From Cellvibrionales bacterium (GTDB taxonomy: Bacteria > Pseudomonadota > Gammaproteobacteria > Pseudomonadales > UBA7239): a DNA stretch of 64,000 nt. The notes under the pieces were generated by a model. It was not told where the DNA came from. It made no database searches and worked only from the letters and a program-made list of their open reading frames with translations. The stretch is taken from the NCBI GenBank assembly GCA_016713115.1, contig JADJPU010000001.1:2232001-2296000 (forward strand), written 5' to 3'. Position 1 is the first letter of the stretch. Each line of letters opens with the position of its first letter. Of this stretch, positions 15,715-24,430 are shown one piece after another. A program made the translations under genes and the position numbers.

Positions 15715-17691
15715 ATGTCATTGGTAGAAGGGTTTAAAAAACAGAGCACACTGTCGATGTTGATGGTGTCTGTCTTTCTCGGTTTGATTGCCGCAGGGCT
15801 TGCGGTGTTGTATCTCAAAAACAGGGAGGCGGCACTGGCAAAGCAATATCAAAAGGAGCCAGAGGCAGAAGTAACAATTATTGTGCCGGTACGCGATTTG
15901 CTGCCGGGGGAAATTGTTGCGCTGGATACTGTAGCGGCAAGAAAAATTCCTGAAAAATATACAGGCCCTGATGTGCTGACGGCACAAATGTATAAAAAAG
16001 TGGAAGGCCGTCGTTTGCAATACCCGGCTGCACGCGGCAAGCCTATTCCTTTATACGCTTTGTCTGGCATTAACACAGGCGATTTTTCTGATTCGATTGC
16101 TACTGGACGACGCGCTATCACCATCAAAGTGGATCGCATCAATTCCATGGATGGCATGCTGCGCCCTGGCAACCACATTGATATTTTGGTGGGCATGCCC
16201 GCCAACCAAGCGGGTGCAGAACCTACGCCGGGTTTGGAAAACGGTGGCGCAGAGGAAGTGGTATTTCCGGTGTTGGAGAATGTGGTTGTGATTGCTACCG
16301 GCAGTCAGGATGCAAAATCGATGCAGTCGCAGCGTGCTGGCACCGTGATGACAGATAAAGATTATTCTTCGGTCACGGTGGATTTATTTCCAGAACAAGT
16401 AGCGATGCTAAAAGTGGCAGAAGAAGCGGGGCGCATTATTGCCGCTTTGCGTAATCGCAATGATGGCAGCGCCAGCGGTTTTGATGCGGTGAGACCATCG
16501 CAATTAATGTCCTTGATGAGAAAAGCGCGCAATGCGGAATTGGCGCGCGCTTCAACGGAAGTGGTGCGTGATGCCAACGGCAATGTCATCGGCAAAGTGG
16601 TAGGCAACACCGTGTATGACGCGCAGGGCAATGTGATTGGCAAAGTCAACGAGAAAGGCCAAGTGGTCGATGCCAAAGGCAAAGTGCTCGGTGAAAAAGC
16701 GAAAGCACAGCTGGCCTTGGGCGCAGACGGCAGACCGGTTGGGCAAGTGGTTGGCGATAAAGTGTATGACGCCAACGGAAATCAAATTGGTCGCGTAGTC
16801 GATGGCAAAGTGGTGTCAAACGACGGCCGCATGTTGGGTCATGTCAGCGAGTCGGTGGCTGTGGATGCCAAGGGCAATGTGATCGGCAATGTCGTCAATG
16901 GCGTTGTGTACGATAAAAACGGCAATCCTGTCGGCAAAGTGAATGCAAAAGGTCAGGTTGTCGATGATAAAGGCAATGTGATCGGTGCGCCGGTTGGCAA
17001 AGTGGCTGTTGATGCCAAAGGTAAACCCATTGGCAAAGTGGTGGGTGACAAAGTGTATGACGCCAACGGCAAATTGGTGGCGCGCGTGGATGCCAACGGC
17101 AATGTCGTGGATTTAAACGGCAAAGTAGTTGGCAAAGTGTCTGACGGCGTGCAGCAATCGGCTGTGGCGATTGGCAAAGATGGAAAAACACTGGGACGCA
17201 TTGTCGATGGCAAAGTCATTGATGCCATGGGCAATGTGGTCGGCACCGTCAATGCAGATGGCTCGGTGACGGATGTGAATGGCAATGTCATCGGCAAGGC
17301 GGTAAATGATGCCTTGGTGGATGCCAAAGGTAACGTGGTGGCCAATGAAGTGGTGGGCAGCGACGGAAAATCTATCGGCAAAGTAATCGGCGATAAGGTT
17401 TACGACGACAAAGGCAATGTGGTTGCCACTGTTGATGCTGACGGCGCAGTGAAGGCAATGGATGGTCGAGTGTTAGATGTTTCTGTGCGCGCAGGCACAC
17501 CGGATTCTGCGCCGCTGACAACGGCAGATGGCAATGTGCCAGCCGTAGGTTCTGATACTGCTGATGGGTTTAGTGGGCGCAGCTACGAAAATATGAGTGG
17601 CGGCAATAAAGAAAACGGCGTGTTGAAACTGGATAAAACATCTATTTCATCAGCATCAACCGATGCGCAAGCATTGCCGCAAGGCAAGTGA
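15715..17691 (+). CDS. cpaB: CpaB/RcpC-like pilus protein with a long C-terminal repeat array
   Basis: The 658-residue protein is more than twice the length of ordinary CpaB (about 250-330). An N-terminal membrane helix (about 14-35) is followed by an SAF-type domain (PVRDLLPGEIVALDTVAARKIP, about 58-79) and the CpaB core with GRRAITIKVDRINSMDGMLRPGNHIDILV. Residues about 283-590 are then some 19 tandem units of a 16-17-residue repeat, with consensus VxDxxGNVIGKV. The last 70 residues are Ser/Asp-rich and probably disordered. CpaB acts in the periplasm near the secretin and may control pore or glycan contact. The same repeat ends the preceding pilin-like protein, which suggests that the two interact or bind the same partner. 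AGAGGAA lies upstream of the ATG. Confidence 0.87.
   Translation: MSLVEGFKKQSTLSMLMVSVFLGLIAAGLAVLYLKNREAALAKQYQKEPEAEVTIIVPVRDLLPGEIVALDTVAARKIPEKYTGPDVLTAQMYKKVEGRRLQYPAARGKPIPLYALSGINTGDFSDSIATGRRAITIKVDRINSMDGMLRPGNHIDILVGMPANQAGAEPTPGLENGGAEEVVFPVLENVVVIATGSQDAKSMQSQRAGTVMTDKDYSSVTVDLFPEQVAMLKVAEEAGRIIAALRNRNDGSASGFDAVRPSQLMSLMRKARNAELARASTEVVRDANGNVIGKVVGNTVYDAQGNVIGKVNEKGQVVDAKGKVLGEKAKAQLALGADGRPVGQVVGDKVYDANGNQIGRVVDGKVVSNDGRMLGHVSESVAVDAKGNVIGNVVNGVVYDKNGNPVGKVNAKGQVVDDKGNVIGAPVGKVAVDAKGKPIGKVVGDKVYDANGKLVARVDANGNVVDLNGKVVGKVSDGVQQSAVAIGKDGKTLGRIVDGKVIDAMGNVVGTVNADGSVTDVNGNVIGKAVNDALVDAKGNVVANEVVGSDGKSIGKVIGDKVYDDKGNVVATVDADGAVKAMDGRVLDVSVRAGTPDSAPLTTADGNVPAVGSDTADGFSGRSYENMSGGNKENGVLKLDKTSISSASTDAQALPQGK
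16561..17482 (+). repeat. About 19-unit DxxGNVIGKV protein-repeat array in cpaB
   Basis: Units of about 48-51 bases encode variants such as VYDANGNQIGRVVDGK, VAVDAKGNVIGNVVNG and VTDVNGNVIGKAVNDA. A higher-order pattern of about three units (VVGDK-VYDANG, then KGQVVDAKGKV) recurs, pointing to growth by block duplication. Units differ from each other in both bases and residues, so the array is old or diversified. Confidence 0.85.
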
Positions 17692-17698
17692 GGCGGCA

Positions 17699-19057
17699 AT
17701 GAGTCAGGGATCAATCAATATGAGCATTAACTGCACCATGAAAAAACAATTATCGCGCACGCAACAGTGGCTCAAATGCCTGAGTGTTTTGATGACATTT
17801 TTTGTTATGCACACACTGCACGCCACTGAAATTAAGCCGAAAGAAGTGCTGCTGTCTTTGTACAAAGGCGAAACTTATGTCATGAAAGTGGGTGACATAG
17901 AGCGCGTAGTTGTCGGCAGCGGTTCGGTGATTAGCACGCGTTTGTTAACCACGGGTGAGTTAGTGATTGTTGCGGATGAAGAATGCATGACCAATATTCA
18001 TCTGTGGGGCAAAGCGGGCTGGCAGCACGACACCACGGTGTATGTGTTGCCGGGCAGCACCACGCGTGCGGTAGCTGAAATCAGCGCGCTGTTGCGCGAT
18101 GTGGAAGGCATTACGGTGAAATCGGTTTCTGGCAGGCCTGTGATTGAAGGCGACATCTATGAGCGCGATAAAGTGCTGGTGGAGCGTGTGGTGGCGCTGT
18201 ATCCCAGTGTGATTAATCTCACGCGCGTGTCGAATGCATTTTCAGAAAAAATGGTTTACATGAATGTGCAAATCACTGAGTTCAATACCAATGATTTGGA
18301 GCAACTGGGCATTAACTGGCAAACGGATATTGCAGGACCAACGGCTGCTTTTTACAAAGGTGTTAAAACCAATTCTGTTTATCGCCCCGCACCTGCAAAA
18401 GATTTTACGGGTGATTTAACTGCGCTGCCGTTTAAAAATGGCGATGGTCAGGCTTTCTTTGGTATTGCCACGGAAATTACTTCACGCATCAGCTACTTGG
18501 TGAGTACGGGGGATGCGTTTTTGTTGGCTTCACCGCGTTTGAGCGCGCGCAGCGGCGGGCAGGCAGAGTTTCTGGCGGGTGGTCAGGTGCCGGTGGTGAC
18601 TAGCAATATCAACGGTTCATCGGTGGATTACAAGGATTTTGGTATTAAGTTGAGCGTTGCGCCGCAGGCCGATACGCGCGGCAATATCTCGGCAAAAATT
18701 TCTACCGAAGTCAGTGTGTTGGATCCTGCGAATGCCGTAGACGGAAACCCTGCCTTCAAAACGCGCGGCACTACCACCGATGTCAACATGAAAGACGGCG
18801 AAACCTTGGTTATTTCTGGGCTGACTAATTCAGAAATCAGCAGAAACTTGGATAAAGTGAAATGGTTGGGTGATCTGCCGATTTTAGGGAAATTGTTCCG
18901 CTCTAAGTTTTTCCAAACGAAAAAAACAGAACTGGTTATTTTTGTTACACCGACCATTATTGACGTGAACCATGACATCAACCGTGAAGAAGCAGCGCGC
19001 CGTGATGACATGATTAATCGCTTCAATAGCTCGTTTGAAAAAGGCTTGTTTGAATAA
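17699..19057 (+). CDS. cpaC: CpaC/RcpA-type outer-membrane secretin
   Basis: The protein is about 452 residues if it starts at ATG 17699, just after GAGGCGG; an ATG at 17738 is also possible and gives a tighter signal peptide (LSVLMTFFVMHTLHA). After the signal comes the pilus-specific N domain (EVLLSLYKGETYVMKVGDIERVVVGSGSVIST) and a BON/N1-like segment. The secretin core follows, with LASPRLSARSGGQAEFLAGGQVPV, then DGETLVISGLTNSEISRN and the C-terminal TELVIFVTPTIID. All are hallmark CpaC features. It forms the outer-membrane pore for the Flp pilus. It follows cpaB by eight bases, as in most Tad loci. Confidence 0.9.
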   Translation: MSQGSINMSINCTMKKQLSRTQQWLKCLSVLMTFFVMHTLHATEIKPKEVLLSLYKGETYVMKVGDIERVVVGSGSVISTRLLTTGELVIVADEECMTNIHLWGKAGWQHDTTVYVLPGSTTRAVAEISALLRDVEGITVKSVSGRPVIEGDIYERDKVLVERVVALYPSVINLTRVSNAFSEKMVYMNVQITEFNTNDLEQLGINWQTDIAGPTAAFYKGVKTNSVYRPAPAKDFTGDLTALPFKNGDGQAFFGIATEITSRISYLVSTGDAFLLASPRLSARSGGQAEFLAGGQVPVVTSNINGSSVDYKDFGIKLSVAPQADTRGNISAKISTEVSVLDPANAVDGNPAFKTRGTTTDVNMKDGETLVISGLTNSEISRNLDKVKWLGDLPILGKLFRSKFFQTKKTELVIFVTPTIIDVNHDINREEAARRDDMINRFNSSFEKGLFE

Positions 19058-19083
19058 TCGCGTTCATTTGTAGAGATTCATCA

Positions 19084-20748
19084 ATGTTTGAGATAACAGT
19101 TAGCACCAAAGGTGAAAGCGATAATCTTGTGCGCTGCATGGGAAATCGCTGTGGCATAGGGAAATCCAGAGACAATCTGGTGCAGTTGCGCGGCTGGAAA
19201 GTGGCGGGCTTGCATGCGCAGATTGAAGAAAAAGGCGATGGCTTGCATATCAGCGATCAAGTGGATGCCGGTACTTTTGTGAATGGCAAACGCATTGATG
19301 CTTATGGTCCGTTGACCACAGCGGATGTCATCACCATTGGTGCGTACAACTTGCGCTGCAAGCAGTTGGATGTGGGCAACACCATGATGGCGGCCAATGA
19401 AGATGGCGCTGAAGAAAGTGCCGTGGTTGCTGAGGGCGGTGTTGCTGCTGCGCCAGCTATGGGTGCAGTGGGTGGCGCGCAGCAAGAGCAACTGATTTTG
19501 TGGCAAAGCCATGTGCACGAAGAATTGCTCAAGCGCATGGATTTGAAGCGCATTGATGTTGGCACGATGTCGGATGACGATTTGCGCAACAGAATCAAAG
19601 CGCTGATTGATGAAGTGTTGGATGGCTTGGAAGGTTCACTGCCTCCGTTTATTACGCGCGCGCGTTTAACAGAAGATGTGTTGAATGAAGCCGTTGGTTT
19701 GGGGCCTATGGAAGCGCTGTTGGCGGATGATTCCGTTACAGAAATCATGGTGAACAGCTTTAACGATATTTATGTGGAGCGCAGTGGGCGCTTGCAGAAA
19801 TCGGACGTTAACTACAGCAGCCACAAAGCCGTACTTTCCACCATTGAGCGCATTGTCTCACCATTGGGAAGACGGATTGATGAAAGTTCACCGATGGTGG
19901 ATGCGCGTTTGAAAGACGGCTCGCGTGTGAATGCGATTATCCCGCCGCTGGCACTGAAAGGTCCTTGCATTACTATCCGAAAGTTTTCCAAGAAAAAATT
20001 GCAGTCATCTGACTTGGTTGGCTTCAAAGCTGTCAGCGAAAACATGATGAAGTTTTTAAAAATTTGCGTGGAGTAAAAACGCAATATTGTTATTTCAGGT
20101 GGTACGGGTTCGGGTAAAACAACTTTGCTCAATGTGTTGTCTAACTTTATTCCGCACGGAGAGCGCGTTATTACCATTGAAGATGCGGCGGAGTTGCAGT
20201 TGGCGCAGCCGCATTTGGTGTCCTTAGAGGCGCGGCCGCCCAACATGGAAGGTCGCGGTGCGATTCCTATCCGCGATTTGGTGAAAAACTGTTTGCGTAT
20301 GCGCCCAGACCGAATCGTTGTCGGTGAGTGTCGTGGCGGTGAGGCACTGGATATGTTGCAGGCGATGAATACCGGTCACGAAGGTTCACTGACCACAGGT
20401 CACGCCAACACACCACGCGACATGATTTCGCGTTTGGAAGTTATGGTAATGATGGCGGGCATAAAATTGCCGATACAGGCAATTCGTGAGCAGATTTCTT
20501 CAGCGATTAACTTGATTGTGCAACAGTCGCGTTTTTCAGACGGCAGCCGTCGCGTAACGGCTATCAACGAAATTACCGGCATGGAAACTGGCATCATCCA
20601 GATGCAGGAAATTTTTCGTTTTCAACAAGAAGGGTATGACGCAGAAGGGCGTGTGCGCGGTCATTTTGTAGCGACAGGTCGAGTGCCTGAGTTCTATGAA
20701 GAGATGCGTAAACGCGGGCTGGAAGTGGATATGAGCTTATTTGGTTGA
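19084..20748 (+). pseudogene. cpaF: FHA-CpaF/TadA pilus ATPase interrupted by an in-frame TAA
   Basis: One continuous frame encodes about 554 codons but contains TAA at 20074-20076 (codon 331). Before it are an FHA domain (about 1-100; GIGKSRDNLVQ, LHAQIEEK and GTFVNGK) and the ATPase N domain (LADDSVTEIMVNSFNDIYVERSGRL). Directly after it, in the same frame, come KRNIVISGGTGSGKTT with Walker A at 20098-20121, the Asp box ERVITIEDAAELQ, and the Walker B/His region RMRPDRIVVGECRGGEALDMLQAMNTGHEGSLTTGHAN. TadA/CpaF powers pilus extension and retraction. If the stop is real, the N-terminal fragment has no ATP site. A single C-to-T change of a CAA codon would explain it, as would a sequencing substitution; one indel cannot. 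Fusion to FHA suggests phosphothreonine-dependent control. Confidence 0.85.
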
Positions 20749-20758
20749 GTAAAAGCGC

Positions 20759-21619
20759 ATGATGTCTGGTACAGGTTTATTGCTCATTTTTGTGCTGCTG
20801 TTTATCAGCATATCCATCATTGTATTTTTAGTGCTGCAACTCAGTGCAAAAGTGCGCTCGCGTTTTGAGTCGCAACTGTCTGAAGAGGCCAGCATGAACT
20901 TGTCCGACATGTTCATGTTTATGGATCCCGATATGTTGGTGCGTTACTACACTACGGCTTTAGTGGTCGTGCCGCTGCTGGTGTTAATTATTCGGCGCGA
21001 TTTCCTGAGCGTGCTGGTGGCGGTGGTGTTTATGGCGGTGGTGCCAAAAATTATGTATGGCAGTATCAAAAAGTCACGCATGAAAAAATTTGATGAACAA
21101 TTGCCGGATGCGTTTATGTCATTGGCCAGCAGCTTAGGTGCGGGAACCAGTTTGATGGGCGCTATTGAAACCTTGGCAACCGAACAGCCGGCACCGTTGG
21201 CGCAAGAGTTTTCCTTGTTGGTGCGCAAAATCAAGTTGGGCGTGAATTTTGATCAAGCCATGGTCGATATGGAAAAACGCATACAGTCACAAGATTTTAG
21301 AGTGGCGTTGTCAGCTATACGTATTTCGCGCGAGGTGGGCGGTAACTTGGTCGAGGTGATGGAAAAGCTGGCAGATACCTTGCGGCAAAAAGCAGCCATG
21401 GAAGGGAAAATTGTCAGCTTGACCTCGCAAGGAAAAATGCAGGGTTATGTGATGACTGGCTTGCCTATTTTGTTGGCTTGCGCTTTGAATGTGATTGAGC
21501 CTGAAGCCATGAGTAAGTTGTACACCACAACAGTTGGATATGTGGTGTTGGGTGTTATCGTTGTTATGTTGGGGATTGGTTTTTCGATTATTCGGAAAAT
21601 CACGACCATTGATGTGTGA
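20759..21619 (+). CDS. tadB: TadB inner-membrane platform protein
   Basis: The 286-residue protein has an N-terminal helix (LLLIFVLLFISISIIVFLVLQL), two further helices near 60-95, and a type II secretion F (T2SSF) domain with PDAFMSLASSLGAGTSLMGAIETLATEQP and IRISREVGGNLVEVMEKLADTLRQK. Two C-terminal membrane helices follow. It is one half of the TadB/TadC platform on which the ATPase acts. It starts ten bases after the cpaF stop; ATG at 20759 and 20762 are both possible. Confidence 0.9.
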   Translation: MMSGTGLLLIFVLLFISISIIVFLVLQLSAKVRSRFESQLSEEASMNLSDMFMFMDPDMLVRYYTTALVVVPLLVLIIRRDFLSVLVAVVFMAVVPKIMYGSIKKSRMKKFDEQLPDAFMSLASSLGAGTSLMGAIETLATEQPAPLAQEFSLLVRKIKLGVNFDQAMVDMEKRIQSQDFRVALSAIRISREVGGNLVEVMEKLADTLRQKAAMEGKIVSLTSQGKMQGYVMTGLPILLACALNVIEPEAMSKLYTTTVGYVVLGVIVVMLGIGFSIIRKITTIDV

Positions 21620-21629
21620 GTGATACGCC

Positions 21630-22568
21630 ATGTGGTCATCAATACAAAAAGAATTATCTGAGCTGTGGTTGCTGATCTTAAATCTCAGTGCGCCCGTGTT
21701 GATGTACGGTTCTGCGCTGGGAATTGGCATTTCAGTCACCTTGATTGTTTTGATTGTAAAAATTCTCGGCTCTCGCATTCCGCCGGAAAGTCGTGAATAC
21801 AAAGACGAGTTGCCGCCTGCGCTCAAGTTGGTGTGGTCGCTGATCCGTATTATTGCCTATTACCTCTGTACCAATTTGCCCATTCAGTATTTGGATCGTT
21901 TGGAAAAACGCTTGCAGCAGACGGGTGTGGCGTACTACGTCAATGCCGAAGAATTTTTTGCAATTCGTATTTTTAGTGCGCTATTGTTTCCGGTGTTAGT
22001 GCTTTTGGCTGCGCTGATGCTTAAAAAACTGTCGTTTCTAGTATTTTTAGGTTCAATCTTGCTGGGTTTCTTCTTGCCAGTGATTTGGTTGAGCGAAACA
22101 AAAGCCAAGCGCGAAAAAGAGGTGATGCGCGCACTGCCGATGTATCTGGAGTTTATTTCCATGTGCGTCGAGGCGGGTTTAAATTTGACGGGCGCGATGA
22201 ATCAGGCGGTTGAAAAGGGTCCTAGTGGTGCATTGAAACATGAATTTTTAACGGTGATGCGTGATATTCGAGCAGGCGCAAGCAGAGCGGATGCGTTGAC
22301 GCGCATGGCAGAGCGACTGGATATAAAGGCGGTTAGCGCCTTTGTGCGTGCGGTGATTCAGGCGGAGAAATTGGGCTCCAGCATGAGTAAAGTATTGAAA
22401 GTGCAATCAGATCAGCGCCGCAATGAGCGCTTCCAGCGCGCAGAAAAACTGGCGATGGAAGCGCCGGTCAAACTGATTTTTCCGCTGATGGCATTTATTT
22501 TCCCCGTCACTTTTATGATTCTCGCTTTTCCTATAGTCATGAAGTTTATGCATCAAGGGTTTATGTAA
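21630..22568 (+). CDS. tadC: TadC inner-membrane platform protein
   Basis: The 312-residue protein has membrane helices near the N-terminus and at about 110-155, then a T2SSF domain with RALPMYLEFISMCVEAGLNLTGAMNQAVEKGP and FVRAVIQAEKLGSSMSKVLKVQSDQRRNERFQRAEK, and a last helix MAFIFPVTFMILAFPIVM. This is the usual partner of TadB. Its stop overlaps the next start (TAATG). Confidence 0.9.
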   Translation: MWSSIQKELSELWLLILNLSAPVLMYGSALGIGISVTLIVLIVKILGSRIPPESREYKDELPPALKLVWSLIRIIAYYLCTNLPIQYLDRLEKRLQQTGVAYYVNAEEFFAIRIFSALLFPVLVLLAALMLKKLSFLVFLGSILLGFFLPVIWLSETKAKREKEVMRALPMYLEFISMCVEAGLNLTGAMNQAVEKGPSGALKHEFLTVMRDIRAGASRADALTRMAERLDIKAVSAFVRAVIQAEKLGSSMSKVLKVQSDQRRNERFQRAEKLAMEAPVKLIFPLMAFIFPVTFMILAFPIVMKFMHQGFM

Positions 22569-22921
22569 TGCTATTGGGGAAACTGCGCCTCAATGGTGAG
22601 CGTGAAATTTCCGCTCTTGCTAGGCAAACCACCCATGTGTTTGAGCGAATGCGTGGCTTGTTAGGGCGTTCGACGATGGGTGATTGTGAGTGTTTGTGGA
22701 TTACGCGCTGCAACTCCATACACACCTGTTTTATGCGTTTTGCGCTAGATGTGGGATTTGTCGATAAGCAGGGTGTGGTGCTGAAAGTTTGAGCGAATGT
22801 TGTGCCGTGGCGGTTGTGTTTTTGTTGGTCTGCGGCAGCGGTGCTGGAGTTTTGTGCAGGCGCAGCCGGTCAGCTTGGTGTTTCGGTAGGCTCTCATGTG
22901 GAATTTTTACCCAATAGGTAA
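22568..22921 (+). pseudogene. DUF192 family protein with an in-frame TGA
   Basis: The frame from ATG 22568 encodes a DUF192 domain with FERMRGLLGRSTMGDCECLWITRCNSIHTCFMRFALDVGFVDKQG. It meets TGA at 22790-22792, after 74 codons. In the same frame, beyond the stop, the expected DUF192 C-terminal half continues for 42 codons (NVVPWRLCFCWSAAAVLEL, then LGVSVGSHVEF) to a TAA at 22919-22921. The whole would be about 117 residues, a normal family length. A CGA-to-TGA transition would account for it. DUF192 proteins are small, of unknown molecular function, and sometimes lie near Tad or secretion genes. Selenocysteine insertion is unlikely because DUF192 has no conserved selenocysteine site there. 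Confidence 0.8.
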
Positions 22922-22928
22922 ACACAAT

Positions 22929-23645
22929 ATGATGCAACGTGTATTGGTGGCGCTTGCTGTGCTTGTTTTATCGGCCTGTGCGTCAATGACAGATTTATCC
23001 ACCTTGGCAGAATGGCGCGCTAAAGCGGATAAAGCCTACCAAGAAGGCCAGTATCCTACGGCTTTGCGCTATTACCAGAAGCTATCAAAAGCTGCATCGT
23101 CGGAAGCGGAAATTTGGTTTCGCTTAGGAAATACGCATGCGCGTATGGATCAAACAGATGAAGCGGTAAAGGCCTACCGCGAAGCAGTGTTGCGCGACAA
23201 CCGTTTTTCTAAGGCGTGGTACAACGCAGGTTTTAACCAGTTGCGCGCTTCTGCGCAAACATTTTCAGAAGCTACGCGCTATCTGTCTCCAGATGATCCA
23301 ATTTATAAGGTTGCCAAATCTTATAACGAACAGTTGCTACAGTTGATGGAGCAGCAGAACACGGCGTTGGCAAAAGCCTCAGAAAAAGAGCAAAACAAAA
23401 AGCCGGTAGATGTTAGCAAAGTTGAAATGATTGTGTTGGATGGCAAGCCGCAAAAAATTTCTGATTTGCCGCCTGCATTACTGCCAGATCAAACAGCGCC
23501 AGAAAGCTTAGAAGAAGCTAGGTTGCGTGAAGAGATGCAGCATAAAGAGGATTTTGTGCAGCCAGTGGAAGAAACAGAAGGTAAGGATAAAAAGGATTTG
23601 TGGCATCCGCCGCTACTAAAAATGTCAGACGGGCAGGCTGAGTAA
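22929..23645 (+). CDS. tadD: TadD-like TPR lipoprotein
   Basis: The 238-residue protein starts at ATG 22929, with AGGTAA (over the previous gene's stop) seven bases upstream. A lipobox LSACAS follows the signal helix, so it is probably an outer-membrane lipoprotein. Residues about 25-115 hold two or three tetratricopeptide repeats (KAYQEGQYPTALRYYQKL, IWFRLGNTHARMDQTDEAVKAYREAVL, KAWYNAGFNQL). The C-terminal half is charged and of low complexity. TadD-type lipoproteins help the secretin assemble, which fits its place between tadC and tadE. Confidence 0.85.
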   Translation: MMQRVLVALAVLVLSACASMTDLSTLAEWRAKADKAYQEGQYPTALRYYQKLSKAASSEAEIWFRLGNTHARMDQTDEAVKAYREAVLRDNRFSKAWYNAGFNQLRASAQTFSEATRYLSPDDPIYKVAKSYNEQLLQLMEQQNTALAKASEKEQNKKPVDVSKVEMIVLDGKPQKISDLPPALLPDQTAPESLEEARLREEMQHKEDFVQPVEETEGKDKKDLWHPPLLKMSDGQAE

Positions 23646-23647
23646 CC

Positions 23648-24430
23648 ATGAAAGCAAGACTGTCGTTACTGTGCTATCAGCGAGGCCAGAGCGCGACAGA
23701 GTTCATTATTATCGCGCCAGTAATTTTCATGCTGGTGTTTGGCTGCCTCCAGTTTGCCTTAATTTATCAGGCGAAAACTACGCTCAATTATGCTGCGTTT
23801 AATGCGGCGCGTATTGCATCGGTGAATGGTGCAACACTGACATCAGTGCGGCGCGGTTTTGTGATTGGCATGGCGCCATTTTTCACGACTGACAATAATT
23901 CTTTTAATGTAACGGATGCAGTTGGTGTTGTTGATAGTTTAGTGGGTACGGGTTATGTAAAGTTTGACCGCATCAATCCGACGCGCTTGGCTTTTCTGGA
24001 GTTTGGTGAAGATGACCCAGTAACGGGTTGGAAAAAAATTCCTAATGACAATTTGATGTACCGCGATGCCAAGCCAGGTGCGTCGCGCGTTAATATTCAA
24101 GATGCTAATTTGTTAAAACTGCAAATTACCTTTTGTTATCACATGAGCTTTCCTGTGATTCGAGTGGCTGTTAGAGAAGCGATCAGAACTTATAACATTG
24201 GGCATAATTTGTTGGATTGTGAGGCGAGTACGAATGACCCATACACAATTCCGATTACTGCGTCTGCGGTGGTGCGCATGCAGTCAGATATTCTCGATGA
24301 CCCTGCGTGGAATGCGTGGCCTTACGGTGAAAGTTCAGGCAGCTTGCTAAATTTGGGTGCCTTTGGTGATAACGGCTTGGGGCTTTCTCGCAAGCCGGAT
24401 GCAGAGGAGGGAGATCAAGCGTCGCCCTGA
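23648..24430 (+). CDS. tadE: TadE-like pseudopilin
   Basis: The 260-residue protein has the standard TadE N-terminus: RGQSATEFIIIAPVIFMLVFGCLQFALIY followed by the helix KTTLNYAAFNAARIASVNGA. The remaining domain is exported, with cysteines at about 172 and 196 that may pair. It ends the Tad operon, two bases after tadD, and its last 16 bases overlap the end of murI on the opposite strand. With the protein at 13266 there are two TadE-like proteins in the locus. Confidence 0.87.
   Translation: MKARLSLLCYQRGQSATEFIIIAPVIFMLVFGCLQFALIYQAKTTLNYAAFNAARIASVNGATLTSVRRGFVIGMAPFFTTDNNSFNVTDAVGVVDSLVGTGYVKFDRINPTRLAFLEFGEDDPVTGWKKIPNDNLMYRDAKPGASRVNIQDANLLKLQITFCYHMSFPVIRVAVREAIRTYNIGHNLLDCEASTNDPYTIPITASAVVRMQSDILDDPAWNAWPYGESSGSLLNLGAFGDNGLGLSRKPDAEEGDQASP

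Noticed and set aside
16561..17482. CRISPR-like or satellite repeat
   Set aside because: The periodicity of about 50 bases follows protein repeats in one open frame; units are degenerate and no unique spacers exist.
22790..22792. Selenocysteine codon in DUF192
   Set aside because: No conserved selenocysteine or cysteine is expected at this place in the family and no insertion hairpin is evident; a nonsense change is simpler.
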